Of a stretch of DNA of 64,000 bases, positions 27,942 to 36,086 are shown piece by piece. Source of the DNA: Sphingomonas sp. 3P27F8. Lineage in GTDB: Bacteria > Pseudomonadota > Alphaproteobacteria > Sphingomonadales > Sphingomonadaceae. Location of the stretch: the NCBI RefSeq assembly GCF_005502745.1, contig NZ_SCNL01000002.1, positions 124,001-188,000 of the forward strand, written 5' to 3'. The notes below the pieces were generated by a model. That model searched no databases and was not told where the DNA came from. It worked only from the letters and a program-made list of their open reading frames with translations. Within the stretch, counting starts at the first letter, position 1, and every line of letters begins with the position of its first letter. The position numbers and the translations under genes are program-made.

Positions 27942-28664
27942 TCAGAACCGTCCCTCGATCGCGAGCTGCCAGCCGTGCTGCGTTTCGACGAAGCCCGACG
28001 CCTGCAAGCGCGCCGCGCGCGCGGGATCGCCGCCCGCTAGCGTGAGGTCGGCGTGATAGCGCCCATCGGGCCAGATGCGGATCGTAGAGCCCTCACCCGC
28101 CGGGCTGGTGAGCGGCAGCAGGAGCGCGCCCGCGTCACATCGCGGGGTGCCGCTCATCGACGGGGGGATCGGCTGGCCCGCGACATCGCCGCTCAGCACC
28201 GCACGTACGCGGCCGTCGGCGTGGGTGCAGCTGTCGTCGGTGAAGCCGACGTTCACGCCCTCGAGCTCCAGCGTTCGCACCGGCACCGGGGCGAAGGCGC
28301 TGCCGACCGGCAGGCTGGCGGTAAGGTTGTTCAGGCCCACGCTGTGGCGCGTCACGTCGATTGCGCCGGTCACGCGGGCGGCGCCCGTACTGTCCGGCGC
28401 CGCGAGCGACACCCGCGCGCGCCCGAGCAGCAGTTGCAGGGGAGAGACATGGGCGGAAAGATCGCCCAGCGCGATATCGCCGAACCGCGCCTCCGTCAGC
28501 GCGCCCGACCAGATGCTGCCACGCACCTCGCGCGCGCTCATCCCCGCCTCCGCCAGGCCGAACCAGGCCAGCGCCAGCCGCATCGGCAGCAGCGCGATCA
28601 GCGCCACGACAAGCGCCGCGAGAAACAGCGTACCGCGTCCGGTGGAAAGGCGGATGCGCATCAT
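27942..28664 (-). CDS. gspN: Type II secretion protein GspN
   Basis: A 240-residue inner-membrane-anchored protein with one N-terminal helix (residues 11-33) and a periplasmic beta-rich domain. Family-like segments are LPMRLALAWFGL, ARFGDIALGDLSAHVSPLQLLLGRA and LTLAGGDPARAARLQASGFVE. GspN is the optional last component of many T2SS operons, of uncertain function. The ATG at 28664 overlaps the gspM stop by 4 bases. It is the last gene of the operon. Confidence 0.85.
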   Translation of the reverse strand: MMRIRLSTGRGTLFLAALVVALIALLPMRLALAWFGLAEAGMSAREVRGSIWSGALTEARFGDIALGDLSAHVSPLQLLLGRARVSLAAPDSTGAARVTGAIDVTRHSVGLNNLTASLPVGSAFAPVPVRTLELEGVNVGFTDDSCTHADGRVRAVLSGDVAGQPIPPSMSGTPRCDAGALLLPLTSPAGEGSTIRIWPDGRYHADLTLAGGDPARAARLQASGFVETQHGWQLAIEGRF

Positions 28665-29134
28665 GGCCGGCGCGCCTTCAGCGTGAGCTGCGCGGCGACC
28701 GTGCCGTCGCCATTGCCCGTGATCGTCGCGGCATCGACCAGCACGCCGTCTCCCTCCATTCCGGCAAGCCAGCCGAGCAGCGGCGCGGCCTTGGCGCTGG
28801 GAATCACGACGCGCACATTATCCCCGCCGGGATCGACCGTGCCGAGCGTAAAGCCAGCCGCATCGGCGCGTTCGCGCACGGCATCGGGCAGCGGCGCGCC
28901 CAGCGGCTGCGGATGGCCGCGCAGAATCGCATGCACCGCGTTGGCGCGAGCCTGCGTTTCGCCGCGCCGGATTACCGCGTCATTGTATCGCTCGTGCGCT
29001 GACGCGAGCCCGTCGCGCACCGGACGGATCACGCCGGCCCACACGATCGTCAGCGCGAACAGCGCGATCATCACGAGGATCAGCCAGCGCTCGCGCGGTG
29101 CGCGCGAATCGAACCAGCTCCGCAGCGCCGTCAT
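28661..29134 (-). CDS. gspM: Type II secretion protein GspM
   Basis: A 157-residue bitopic inner-membrane protein with a short cytosolic N-terminus (RSWFDSRAPRERWLI), one helix (about 17-37), a helical region and a ferredoxin-like periplasmic domain. GspM works with GspL in the assembly platform. Both ends are 4-base overlaps with gspL and gspN. The family is poorly conserved; the position decides the call. Confidence 0.88.
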   Translation of the reverse strand: MTALRSWFDSRAPRERWLILVMIALFALTIVWAGVIRPVRDGLASAHERYNDAVIRRGETQARANAVHAILRGHPQPLGAPLPDAVRERADAAGFTLGTVDPGGDNVRVVIPSAKAAPLLGWLAGMEGDGVLVDAATITGNGDGTVAAQLTLKARRP

Positions 29135-30219
29135 CGCGAAGTCACCGTGATCTGCCCCTTCAGCCGGCCGCCGGCGGCTTCGAACGTGCCGCCGCTTACC
29201 CCGAAACCAGCCTCCCGCAAGCGCGCCTGAAGCGCGCTCGTCTGCGCGTCGCCATCCGCGGTCACGGTAACGAGAAGATCGCCGTTCGGCTGGAAATCGA
29301 GCGCCGCAATCTCAACGCCCTGGGTCGCCCGCACCGCCGAAACCACGGCGGCGGTGGTGCGCGTGAAGCCCTGCCCCGGCCCACGCAGGCGCGAAAGCCG
29401 CTCGTCGAGCGCCTGGGCCGGATCGGTGCGTTCGGCCGCGCCGCGCGGCAACGCCTGTCGCGCGATCGCGTCGGCCTGCGCCTCCACGCGGCTTGCCGCC
29501 AGCGAATATCGCGCGATCGTCACCAGATCGATCGCCAGCGTCGAGAGCAGCAGCAGCGCGAGAAGCAGCGCCGCCCGGCGCACCATCGCCCAGTCGATCG
29601 CGTGCCGGCGGCGGCGCGCGAACGCCCCCTGCCGCAGGTTGAGCGACGGATTGGCCGCAGCGTGGGCCAGCGCATGTTCAAGCGTCTCACCGGCGATGAG
29701 CATGGGCGCGATGCCGCCAGTGACCCATTCGGTCAGCCCCGCTTCGTCGGCGAACCCGGCCGCCTGCCCGCGCACCACGCCCTGCCCGCCGAGGTCGGCC
29801 CGCACGAACCCTTGCTCGACCGGCGGCAGCAGCAGCGGCGCGGGAAGCAGCACCGCCGGGTCCATTCCGATCGCGCGCAGCGAATCGAGCCACTCCCGCA
29901 TCCGTTCGATCGCGACGACGCCGATCGGGCGATCGCCGCCATCCGGCACCCCTACCGCGACATGCAGCCCCTCCTGCGGGGTCGCGCTCGCCTCGCTCAC
30001 CACGATCCGCGCGGCAGCGGCCGCCTGCGCCAGCGAGCGATCCGGCAGGCTCGCCCAATGCAGCGTCACCGCATCGGCGGGCGCTACCGCCACGATCGGC
30101 GCGCCATCGGCCACCGGCACGCCGGTGCCCCGCTCGGCGACCACATCGCCCTCGATCCGCAGCCAGCGCCACGGTTCCCCCATGCGGGGCGGCAGAAAGA
30201 GCAGCGTCGCGATCGTCAC
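29131..30219 (-). CDS. gspL: Type II secretion protein GspL
   Basis: A 362-residue assembly-platform protein. A cytosolic actin-like domain (residues 1-220) binds the GspE ATPase. One transmembrane helix follows at about 230-252 (AALLLALLLLSTLAIDLVTIA), then a periplasmic ferredoxin-like domain ending GGRLKGQITVTSR. The GTG at 30219 overlaps the gspK stop (GTGA), which suits the coupled style of this operon; an ATG at 30231 is possible. The open frame continues upstream antisense to gspK, which is not coding. Confidence 0.88.
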   Translation of the reverse strand: MTIATLLFLPPRMGEPWRWLRIEGDVVAERGTGVPVADGAPIVAVAPADAVTLHWASLPDRSLAQAAAAARIVVSEASATPQEGLHVAVGVPDGGDRPIGVVAIERMREWLDSLRAIGMDPAVLLPAPLLLPPVEQGFVRADLGGQGVVRGQAAGFADEAGLTEWVTGGIAPMLIAGETLEHALAHAAANPSLNLRQGAFARRRRHAIDWAMVRRAALLLALLLLSTLAIDLVTIARYSLAASRVEAQADAIARQALPRGAAERTDPAQALDERLSRLRGPGQGFTRTTAAVVSAVRATQGVEIAALDFQPNGDLLVTVTADGDAQTSALQARLREAGFGVSGGTFEAAGGRLKGQITVTSR

Positions 30220-31193
30220 TGTTCCCCCCATTGCCGCGATACGAGCCGCGCGGGAAGAGCGCTTGCGTCGATCAGCCCGCGTTCGCGCAACGTGGTGCCG
30301 CGAAGCGCCACGTCGACGCGCAGCGCGAACCAGCGCGAGGTGACGTCCGCCTGATCGCGCGCGGCCGGATCGGGCGTGACCGCGGCCAGCCCCGCGGCTT
30401 TCCACAGCTCGTCGCGGTTCGCATATCCTGCCGGCGGCCGGCGCATCAGGATCGCGCGCGCGCCGGCCATGCCGGCTCCTTCCGGCAGCAGCATCGCGAG
30501 CAGCGGCGCCTGGTCGGGCAAAAGCGTATTGGCGTTTATCACCGATCGTTCGGCGCGCGGGATTGTGCAGATCCATGGACGCAGCCTGGCATAAGCCTCC
30601 GCCGATACGCCCGCGACCGCGCGCAGCTCGCTCGGGTCGGCCATCAGCGTTCCCGCGGTGCGATAGGCGGGCTGGCCGCCCAGATACGCGGGATCCTCCG
30701 CGCCGCCCGGAAGCGGCGTATCGTCGCTGTCGATCCAGTCGGCGGCGGCGGCGGCGATCGCGGCGCTGTTCGAAAGGTTCAGCAGGCGCAGCAGCCGCCC
30801 GAACTGCTCCACCGTGGATGGGTTGGCGATATAGCGTCCGTCCGGCTCGGGCGTGACGAGGCTGTTGAGATTGAAGCAATTGCCGCCATCCGTGACGATC
30901 GCCACCGCCGTCCCCTCCGGCACCGGCAGCGCGAAGGGGCGTCCGCTCCACCCCCCCGCCAGCGTAACGCGGGTCGCGTCCTGCTTCAGCAGCGCCGTCA
31001 CCCGCGTCGTCGCCAGCGCCTCCACCGCCTGGGCATAAGCGCGCGCCTGATCGAGCGCGATCGCGTTGCTTCCCAGCCGCGTCGCGAGCCGCAGCTTCTC
31101 CAGCCCGGTCGCGGCCATCACCGCGATCACCGCGACCAGCAGCAACACCGTGAGCAGCGCGGCGCCGCGTTCGCGCTCAGCCGGCACGGCCAC
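30216..31193 (-). CDS. gspK: Type II secretion minor pseudopilin GspK
   Basis: About 325 residues, the largest minor pseudopilin, which caps the pseudopilus. The leader ERERG is followed by AALLTVLLLVAVIAVMAATG; there is no Glu at +5, as is usual for GspK. A large periplasmic domain follows, with NLNSLV, DWIDSDDTPLPGGAEDPAYL and INANTL, typical GspK calcium and SAM-like regions. I use the GTG at 31193, six bases after AGGA; neighbouring GTG codons at 31196 and 31187 are alternatives. It overlaps gspJ by 17 bases. Confidence 0.9.
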   Translation of the reverse strand: MAVPAERERGAALLTVLLLVAVIAVMAATGLEKLRLATRLGSNAIALDQARAYAQAVEALATTRVTALLKQDATRVTLAGGWSGRPFALPVPEGTAVAIVTDGGNCFNLNSLVTPEPDGRYIANPSTVEQFGRLLRLLNLSNSAAIAAAAADWIDSDDTPLPGGAEDPAYLGGQPAYRTAGTLMADPSELRAVAGVSAEAYARLRPWICTIPRAERSVINANTLLPDQAPLLAMLLPEGAGMAGARAILMRRPPAGYANRDELWKAAGLAAVTPDPAARDQADVTSRWFALRVDVALRGTTLRERGLIDASALPARLVSRQWGEQ

Positions 31194-31902
31194 CACTCTT
31201 CCTGGGCGCATAGCCGGTGCCCACCAGGAACAGCTGGCGCAGCAACGTGCCGTCACGCCGTGTGACCACCAGTTCCACCGCATGGGGCAGCGGCGCCCCC
31301 TGCGTGCCGTCCCAGCGATCGCTCCATGCGCCGTTGAAGCGATAGCGCAGCGTGATCGCCTTCACGCGCTCCAGCATCGCGCCGGGCGGATAGGGGTCCG
31401 CCCCGTCCAGCATCGGGTAGCCGATCCGGTCGATCGTGTCGCCGTCGAGCCGGTATTCCACCTTCTGGAGCGATGGGCGCGGCGCCTCGTCCAGATTGCT
31501 CCATCCGCCGCGCACCAGCCGCAGCCCGCCGGCATTGCCCGCGAACGACGGCAGACGCAGCCCGCGCTCGTCGCGGGTCGGCCGGTCCATCGCCTGCGCC
31601 AGATCGGCGCCGAGGATCGAGGACAGCCGCTCGATCGCGCCGATATCATCCAGCCGCGCGCCAGCCGCATCTTGCGCACGAATGCTGAAGGACAGCATCG
31701 CCACTCCGGCGGCGGCGATCATGCCGAAGATCAGCAGCGCGATCATCACCTCGACAAGCGTGAAGCCGTGTTCGGCGGAACGCTCGAAAGGCGTGAAGCC
31801 GTGTTCGGCGGAACGCTCGAAAGGCGTGAAGCCGTGTTCGGCGGAACGCTCGAAAAGCCCGGAGCCGGGTTCGGCGGAACGCTGGGGAGGCAGCGCTCTC
31901 AT
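31177..31902 (-). CDS. gspJ: Type II secretion minor pseudopilin GspJ with repeated leader
   Basis: A 241-residue minor pseudopilin. The true prepilin site is HG|FTLVEVMIALLIFGMI, with cleavage after Gly46 and Glu at +5. The 46-residue leader is extraordinary: it contains the 11-residue units GSGLFERSAEH, GFTPFERSAEH and GFTPFERSAEH in a row before the true site, encoded by a 33-base tandem repeat. Each GFTPFE mimics G(-1), F(+1) and E(+5) without a hydrophobic helix. No internal ATG or good GTG gives a shorter leader. The ATG at 31902 overlaps the gspI stop (ATGA). The mature domain (SILGADLAQAMDRP, LVRGGWSNLD) is normal. Confidence 0.92.
   Translation of the reverse strand: MRALPPQRSAEPGSGLFERSAEHGFTPFERSAEHGFTPFERSAEHGFTLVEVMIALLIFGMIAAAGVAMLSFSIRAQDAAGARLDDIGAIERLSSILGADLAQAMDRPTRDERGLRLPSFAGNAGGLRLVRGGWSNLDEAPRPSLQKVEYRLDGDTIDRIGYPMLDGADPYPPGAMLERVKAITLRYRFNGAWSDRWDGTQGAPLPHAVELVVTRRDGTLLRQLFLVGTGYAPRKSGGRAG
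31760..31891. repeat. 33-base tandem repeat (four units) in gspJ leader
   Basis: Units lie at 31760-31792, 31793-31825, 31826-31858 and 31859-31891. The first two are identical, the third differs at one base and the fourth is diverged. The period equals 11 codons, so copy number changes keep the reading frame. The unit starts with the bases that encode the prepilin cleavage site, so each copy duplicates a GFT(P/L) sequence. There are no spacers, so it is not a CRISPR array. Confidence 0.95.
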
Positions 31903-32312
31903 GGCGCCGCGATCGCTTCCGGCCGCACCATCATGAGGCGGCCGATCACGCGACCGTCGCGATCGGTCACCGACACGTCGATGCGCATCACCTGCCCGTC
32001 GCCGATCGCGCGCACGTCGCGCACCCAATGCCAGTCCCGCCCGCCGTTCCGTTCGTTCCCTTCGCTTCTGCCGGCGAGCGGGGGCCGCCCGTCCGTTACC
32101 GCATCGATCGCGACATTGCGGGCGACCGTCTGCGCGAGCAGCGTCGAATCGAGCGTGCCGGTCGAGCGGATCGTCGCGCCCTCCAGCCGGATCAGCGCCA
32201 GTATGGCGAGACTGAACACCGCCAGCGCAACCATTATCTCGATTAACGTGAAACCGTGTTCGGCGGAGCGCTTCCAAGGTGCGAAGCCGTCTCCCGTGCG
32301 TCGTTCAGCCAT
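31899..32312 (-). CDS. gspI: Type II secretion minor pseudopilin GspI
   Basis: A 137-residue minor pseudopilin. The prepilin site is EHG|FTLIEIMVALAVFSLAIL with cleavage after Gly20. The leader contains GFAPWKRSAEHG, a degenerate copy of the unit repeated in gspJ. The mature part has ALIRLEGATIRSTGTLDSTLLAQTVARNVAID, the typical GspI pattern. It overlaps gspH by 8 bases and gspJ by 4. Confidence 0.92.
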   Translation of the reverse strand: MAERRTGDGFAPWKRSAEHGFTLIEIMVALAVFSLAILALIRLEGATIRSTGTLDSTLLAQTVARNVAIDAVTDGRPPLAGRSEGNERNGGRDWHWVRDVRAIGDGQVMRIDVSVTDRDGRVIGRLMMVRPEAIAAP

Positions 32313-32871
32313 CGACCTGCACCGCCCCGGTGGCGCCGATCGTCACGGTGGCACGGGCGCGCTCGCGCAGCAGCGGGATCGACAGCGGGCGATCCGCCAT
32401 GCCGGTGGTATCGAAGATCACGCGCACCCGGTCGCCGATCGACACGCTGGTGCCCCGCCCCCATTGCGCGACCTTCAGCGGCTTGTCGTCCATCGCCACC
32501 CAGCGTCCGCCGTCCCAGCGATCGAAGCCATAGCCGCCCGGTGTCACCCATACGCTGGTCGGCTGAGCGGTGACGATCGCCCCGTCGCGCGCCGCGCGCA
32601 CCCGCAGCGCAAATCGCGCCGCCTCGTCGATCACCCGGCCGTGCGGATCCGGCATCGCCAGCACCGCCGCCGTCGATGCCAGCGCGATCACCAGCACCAC
32701 CACCATCAGCTCGATCAGCGTGAAGCCATGTTGCGCGGAGCGTCCGCGCGGTGCGCCCCCCCGCTCGACGGAACCGGGCGCAGCGATTGCGCCGCGTCCG
32801 GCAGACGACCGTGCGGTCGCCGGGGCGCTGGCGCGGTTCGCGGCCCTATTCCCAGGAGCCGATATCGGCAT
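32305..32871 (-). CDS. gspH: Type II secretion minor pseudopilin GspH with long leader
   Basis: A pseudopilin of 188 residues from the ATG at 32871, which lies inside the end of gspG and has GAGGG five bases upstream. The prepilin site is QHG|FTLIELMVVVLVIAL, cleaved after Gly49. A 49-residue Ala/Arg-rich leader is unusual. There is no other ATG or GTG in frame closer to the site, so the long leader seems real unless a rare start codon is used. The segment GGAPRGRSAQHG again resembles the repeated module. The mature domain (AARFALRVRAARDGAIVTAQPTSV) is GspH-like. Confidence 0.85.
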   Translation of the reverse strand: MPISAPGNRAANRASAPATARSSAGRGAIAAPGSVERGGAPRGRSAQHGFTLIELMVVVLVIALASTAAVLAMPDPHGRVIDEAARFALRVRAARDGAIVTAQPTSVWVTPGGYGFDRWDGGRWVAMDDKPLKVAQWGRGTSVSIGDRVRVIFDTTGMADRPLSIPLLRERARATVTIGATGAVQVDG

Positions 32872-33289
32872 CGACGCCCTCGCCGCCTTCCTTGCCGTCG
32901 GCGCCAAGGCTCCAGACATCGGCGGCCGAATGCTTGCCCGGGGCCGCATACAGATAGGCGCGATTCCACGGATCGTTGGGCAGCTTCTTCAGATAGCCGC
33001 CCGCCTGATAGCGCGCCGCGTCCACGCCCTGCGGGGCGGAAACGAGCGCGCCCAGCCCCTGCGTCGTCGTGGGATAGGTGCCGATCTGGAGCTTGTACAA
33101 TTCCAGCGCCTGCTCGATATTGGCGATGTCGGCCTTGGCCTTCTGGATGCGGGCGGTATCGCCCGAGGGCAGTACATTGAGCGCGACGATCGTGGCCAGC
33201 AGCCCGATGATGACGATCACCACCATCAGCTCCACCAGCGTGAAGCCTTCCTCGCGGCGACGGCGGCGGCGTTCTTCCTTGGTAATCAT
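32846..33289 (-). CDS. gspG: Type II secretion major pseudopilin GspG
   Basis: A 147-residue major pseudopilin. A strongly basic leader ITKEERRRRRREEG is cleaved before FTLVELMVVIVIIGLLATIV. The rest is canonical: VLPSGDTARIQKAKADI, LYKLQIGTYPTTTQGLGAL, GGYLKKLPNDPWNRAYLY, and the calcium-site tail SLGADGKEGGEGVDADIGSWE. The ATG at 33289 has GAGGA five bases upstream; an ATG at 33301 overlapping the gspF stop is the alternative. It lacks the repeated RSAEHG module found in gspH, I and J. Confidence 0.95.
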   Translation of the reverse strand: MITKEERRRRRREEGFTLVELMVVIVIIGLLATIVALNVLPSGDTARIQKAKADIANIEQALELYKLQIGTYPTTTQGLGALVSAPQGVDAARYQAGGYLKKLPNDPWNRAYLYAAPGKHSAADVWSLGADGKEGGEGVDADIGSWE

Positions 33290-33297
33290 GGACTTCC

Positions 33298-34548
33298 TCA
33301 TTGGCCTGCGAGCGTGTTGAGCTGGAGAATCGGCAGCAGGATCGACAGGACGATCGTCGCCACCACACCGCCCATCGCGACGATGATAGCAGGCTCGAGC
33401 AGCGAAAGCGCGGTCGCGGTGAAGCGATCGAACTCGCGCTCCAGATAATCGGCCGCGCGCTCCAGCATCTCGTCCAGCCGCCCCGCCGCCTCGCCCGATG
33501 CGGCGAGATAGGTCAGCAGCGGCGGGAACACGCCGCTCCGCCGCATCGCGCCCGAAAGGCTGCCGCCCCCACGGATCGCGATCGTGATCTCCTCCGTCGC
33601 GAGTTGCAGCCGGCGGTTGCGCACCGTCCCCGTCGTCAGCGCCAGCCCCTCCATCAGCGGCAGCCGGCTCGCCACCATCGTGGCGAGCGTTCGCGCCATC
33701 CGCGCCGCATGGAGATCGCGGATCAGCCGGCCCAGCAACGGCACGCGCAACACCCAGCTGTCGAAGCGCAGCCGGATCGCCGGTTGGCGCAGCGCCGCCC
33801 ATGCGAGCGCCGCCAGCCCCGCCAGCACCAGCAGCATCAGCCACCACCAGCCGACCAACAGGTTCGACAGGCCGATCACGATCCGCGTGAGCAGCGGCAG
33901 TTGCTGGCCGACCGTGTCGAACTGTTCCACCACCTGCGGCACGACGAACGCCATCAGCGCGAGCACCACCCCCATCGCAACGATCGCCAGGATCGCCGGA
34001 TAGGTGATGGCCGTCAGGATCTTGCCGCGTATTTCCGCCTGCCGTTCGAGCAGGATCGCCAGCCGGTCGAGTATCGTCGGCAACGTGCCGGAGCTTTCGC
34101 CGGCCGATACCATGGCGCGATACAATATCGGAAAACTGCGCGCCTCCCGCGCCATCGCGTCCGCCAGCCGCCGGCCCTCGACCACGCCCGCATGGACATT
34201 GGCGACGATCGCCTGCACGCTCTCCTGCTCCGTCTGGCGCGTGATCGTGCGCAGCGATTCTTCCAGCGGCGCCACCCGGTTCAGCGTCGCGAGCTGCCGC
34301 GTGAAGAGCGTAAGCTGCTTCGACGACATCCGGCCGCGCAGCAATTGCAACCCGAACAGCGGCCTTCCCCGGCCCGGCTGCGCGGTTCCCGCATCGATCC
34401 GCACGACATAGAGCCGGCGACGATCGAGCATCGCCCGTGCGGTGTCCGCATCGACGGCGGCGATCTGACCGCGCGTTTCGTTTCCGCGCGTGTCGATCGC
34501 GACATAGTCGAAATCAGCCATGCCGGGCGGGCCGGCGGCGGCGATCAT
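33298..34548 (-). CDS. gspF: Type II secretion inner-membrane platform protein GspF
   Basis: A 416-residue polytopic protein with two repeated cytosolic T2SSF domains and three transmembrane helices (near 190, 240 and 395). Features include FDYVAIDTRGNETRGQI at the start, FTRQLATLNRVAPLEESL, and LLTYLAASGEAAGRLDEML. The ATG at 34548 overlaps the gspE stop (ATGA); Met10 at 34521 matches the usual family start and is an alternative. Confidence 0.94.
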   Translation of the reverse strand: MIAAAGPPGMADFDYVAIDTRGNETRGQIAAVDADTARAMLDRRRLYVVRIDAGTAQPGRGRPLFGLQLLRGRMSSKQLTLFTRQLATLNRVAPLEESLRTITRQTEQESVQAIVANVHAGVVEGRRLADAMAREARSFPILYRAMVSAGESSGTLPTILDRLAILLERQAEIRGKILTAITYPAILAIVAMGVVLALMAFVVPQVVEQFDTVGQQLPLLTRIVIGLSNLLVGWWWLMLLVLAGLAALAWAALRQPAIRLRFDSWVLRVPLLGRLIRDLHAARMARTLATMVASRLPLMEGLALTTGTVRNRRLQLATEEITIAIRGGGSLSGAMRRSGVFPPLLTYLAASGEAAGRLDEMLERAADYLEREFDRFTATALSLLEPAIIVAMGGVVATIVLSILLPILQLNTLAGQ

Positions 34549-36086
34549 TCATCGATGCTCTCCGCCACATCCATCGCGTCATGCCGCGACACCCGCACCG
34601 CCTCTTCCGGCGTCGTGATGCCGCGCTCGACCAGCCCGCGCGCGGCGTCTGCCAGCGTTTCGCTCACGGCGAAGGCGTGGCGCGCGATCTCCGCCTCGTC
34701 CGCGCCCTCGTTGATGAGGCGGCGGATCGTATCGTCCACCCGCACCGCCTCGAACACGCCGATCCGGCCCTTGTAGCCGCTATGCCCGCACGCCTCGCAA
34801 CCACGCGCTTCATAGACGGTGGACTTCGGCGCGATGCCGAGCATCCGCGCGACCACATCGTCCGCCTCGACAGCCACGCGGCAGGCAGGGCACAGCCGCC
34901 GCACCAGCCGCTGCGCCACCACGGCGCGCAACGTGGACGCGAGGAGGAACGGCTCCACCTTCATGTCGCGCATCCGCGTGATCGCGCCGATCGCATCGTT
35001 GGTGTGGACGGTGGAAAGCACGAGATGCCCGGTCAGCGATGCCTGCACCGCGATCTCCGCCGTTTCGCGATCGCGGATTTCGCCGACCATCACAACGTCG
35101 GGGTCCTGCCGCAGGATCGCGCGCAGCCCGGCGGCGAACGTAAGCCCCACCTTGGGGTTCACCTGCGTCTGCCCCACGCCGTCCACCGCATATTCGACCG
35201 GGTCTTCGACCGTCAGGATATTGCGGCTGCCGTCGTTCAGCATGCGCAGCGCGGCGTAGAGCGAGGTGGTCTTGCCGCTGCCGGTCGGCCCGGTGACGAG
35301 AACGATGCCGTTCGGTTCGCGGATCGCATTTTCGATCAGCGCGTGCATCCGCTTGCTCATGCCCAGCGAATCGAGGTCGATCCCGGCATTGTCCTTGTCG
35401 AGGATACGCAGCACCACGCGTTCGCCCGCGCGGCTCGGCAGCGTCGAGACGCGCACGTCGAGCAGCTTGCCGCCCAGCGTCAGCGCCATGCGCCCGTCCT
35501 GCGGCACGCGCCGTTCCGCGATGTCGAGCCGCGCCATCACCTTGATGCGGCTGACCACCACCGGCGCGACATGCGGCGGCATGCGCAGCGTTTCGCGCAG
35601 CACGCCATCGATCCGCATCCGCACGACAAGGCCGGTTTCGTAGGGCTCGACATGAATATCGCTCACGCCATGCCGCGCCGCATCGGCGATCACGCCGTTG
35701 ATGAGGCGGATCGCCGGGGCGTCATCGGCGGTGTCGAGCAGATCCTCCGCGGTGGGGATGCCGTCCGCGAGCAGATCGAGTTCATCGCCCATGCCCACCG
35801 CCGCCAGGGCCGTGGCCTGGCCGTCCATCGCGTAATTGTCGCTGAGCAGCCGGTCGAAGGCGGCCTGGTCGAGCCGTTCGACATCGAACGGATGCCCCAC
35901 CGCCCGGCGCACCTCGATCAGCGCCCTCGGATCGGCGCCCTCGCGCAATGCCACCCTGGCGCCGTCGAGGATCACGCCAAAGCGGCGTGCGAAGCCATAG
36001 GGAAGCTGCACGGGCGCGATCACCGCCGGTGCGGGCGCTGAGGCCTCGGCGCTCTCGAACCCGGGCTGGCCGCCCGCGTCGCTCAT
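34545..36086 (-). CDS. gspE: Type II secretion ATPase GspE
   Basis: A 513-residue hexameric ATPase that powers pseudopilus assembly. Walker A is GPTGSGKTT at 266-274. Asp-box and Walker B segments are ILTVEDPVEY and QDPDVVMVGEIRD. The His-box is TGHLVLSTVHTNDA. A tetracysteine zinc motif (LCPACR and GCEACGHSGYKGRIG) lies near 395-440, as in classic GspE. Both ends overlap neighbours by 4 bases. Confidence 0.96.
   Translation of the reverse strand: MSDAGGQPGFESAEASAPAPAVIAPVQLPYGFARRFGVILDGARVALREGADPRALIEVRRAVGHPFDVERLDQAAFDRLLSDNYAMDGQATALAAVGMGDELDLLADGIPTAEDLLDTADDAPAIRLINGVIADAARHGVSDIHVEPYETGLVVRMRIDGVLRETLRMPPHVAPVVVSRIKVMARLDIAERRVPQDGRMALTLGGKLLDVRVSTLPSRAGERVVLRILDKDNAGIDLDSLGMSKRMHALIENAIREPNGIVLVTGPTGSGKTTSLYAALRMLNDGSRNILTVEDPVEYAVDGVGQTQVNPKVGLTFAAGLRAILRQDPDVVMVGEIRDRETAEIAVQASLTGHLVLSTVHTNDAIGAITRMRDMKVEPFLLASTLRAVVAQRLVRRLCPACRVAVEADDVVARMLGIAPKSTVYEARGCEACGHSGYKGRIGVFEAVRVDDTIRRLINEGADEAEIARHAFAVSETLADAARGLVERGITTPEEAVRVSRHDAMDVAESIDE

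Noticed and set aside
29131..30951. 606-codon frame extending gspL upstream
   Set aside because: The upstream half overlaps gspK in another frame; GspK and GspL motifs fix the boundary at 30216-30219.
31760..31891. Regular repeats considered as a CRISPR array
   Set aside because: Units are directly adjacent with no spacers, encode protein in frame with gspJ, and no cas genes are present.
31177..31902. gspJ considered as frameshifted or mis-started because of the odd leader
   Set aside because: The frame is intact, the ATG overlaps the gspI stop as at other junctions, and the repeat period is a multiple of three.
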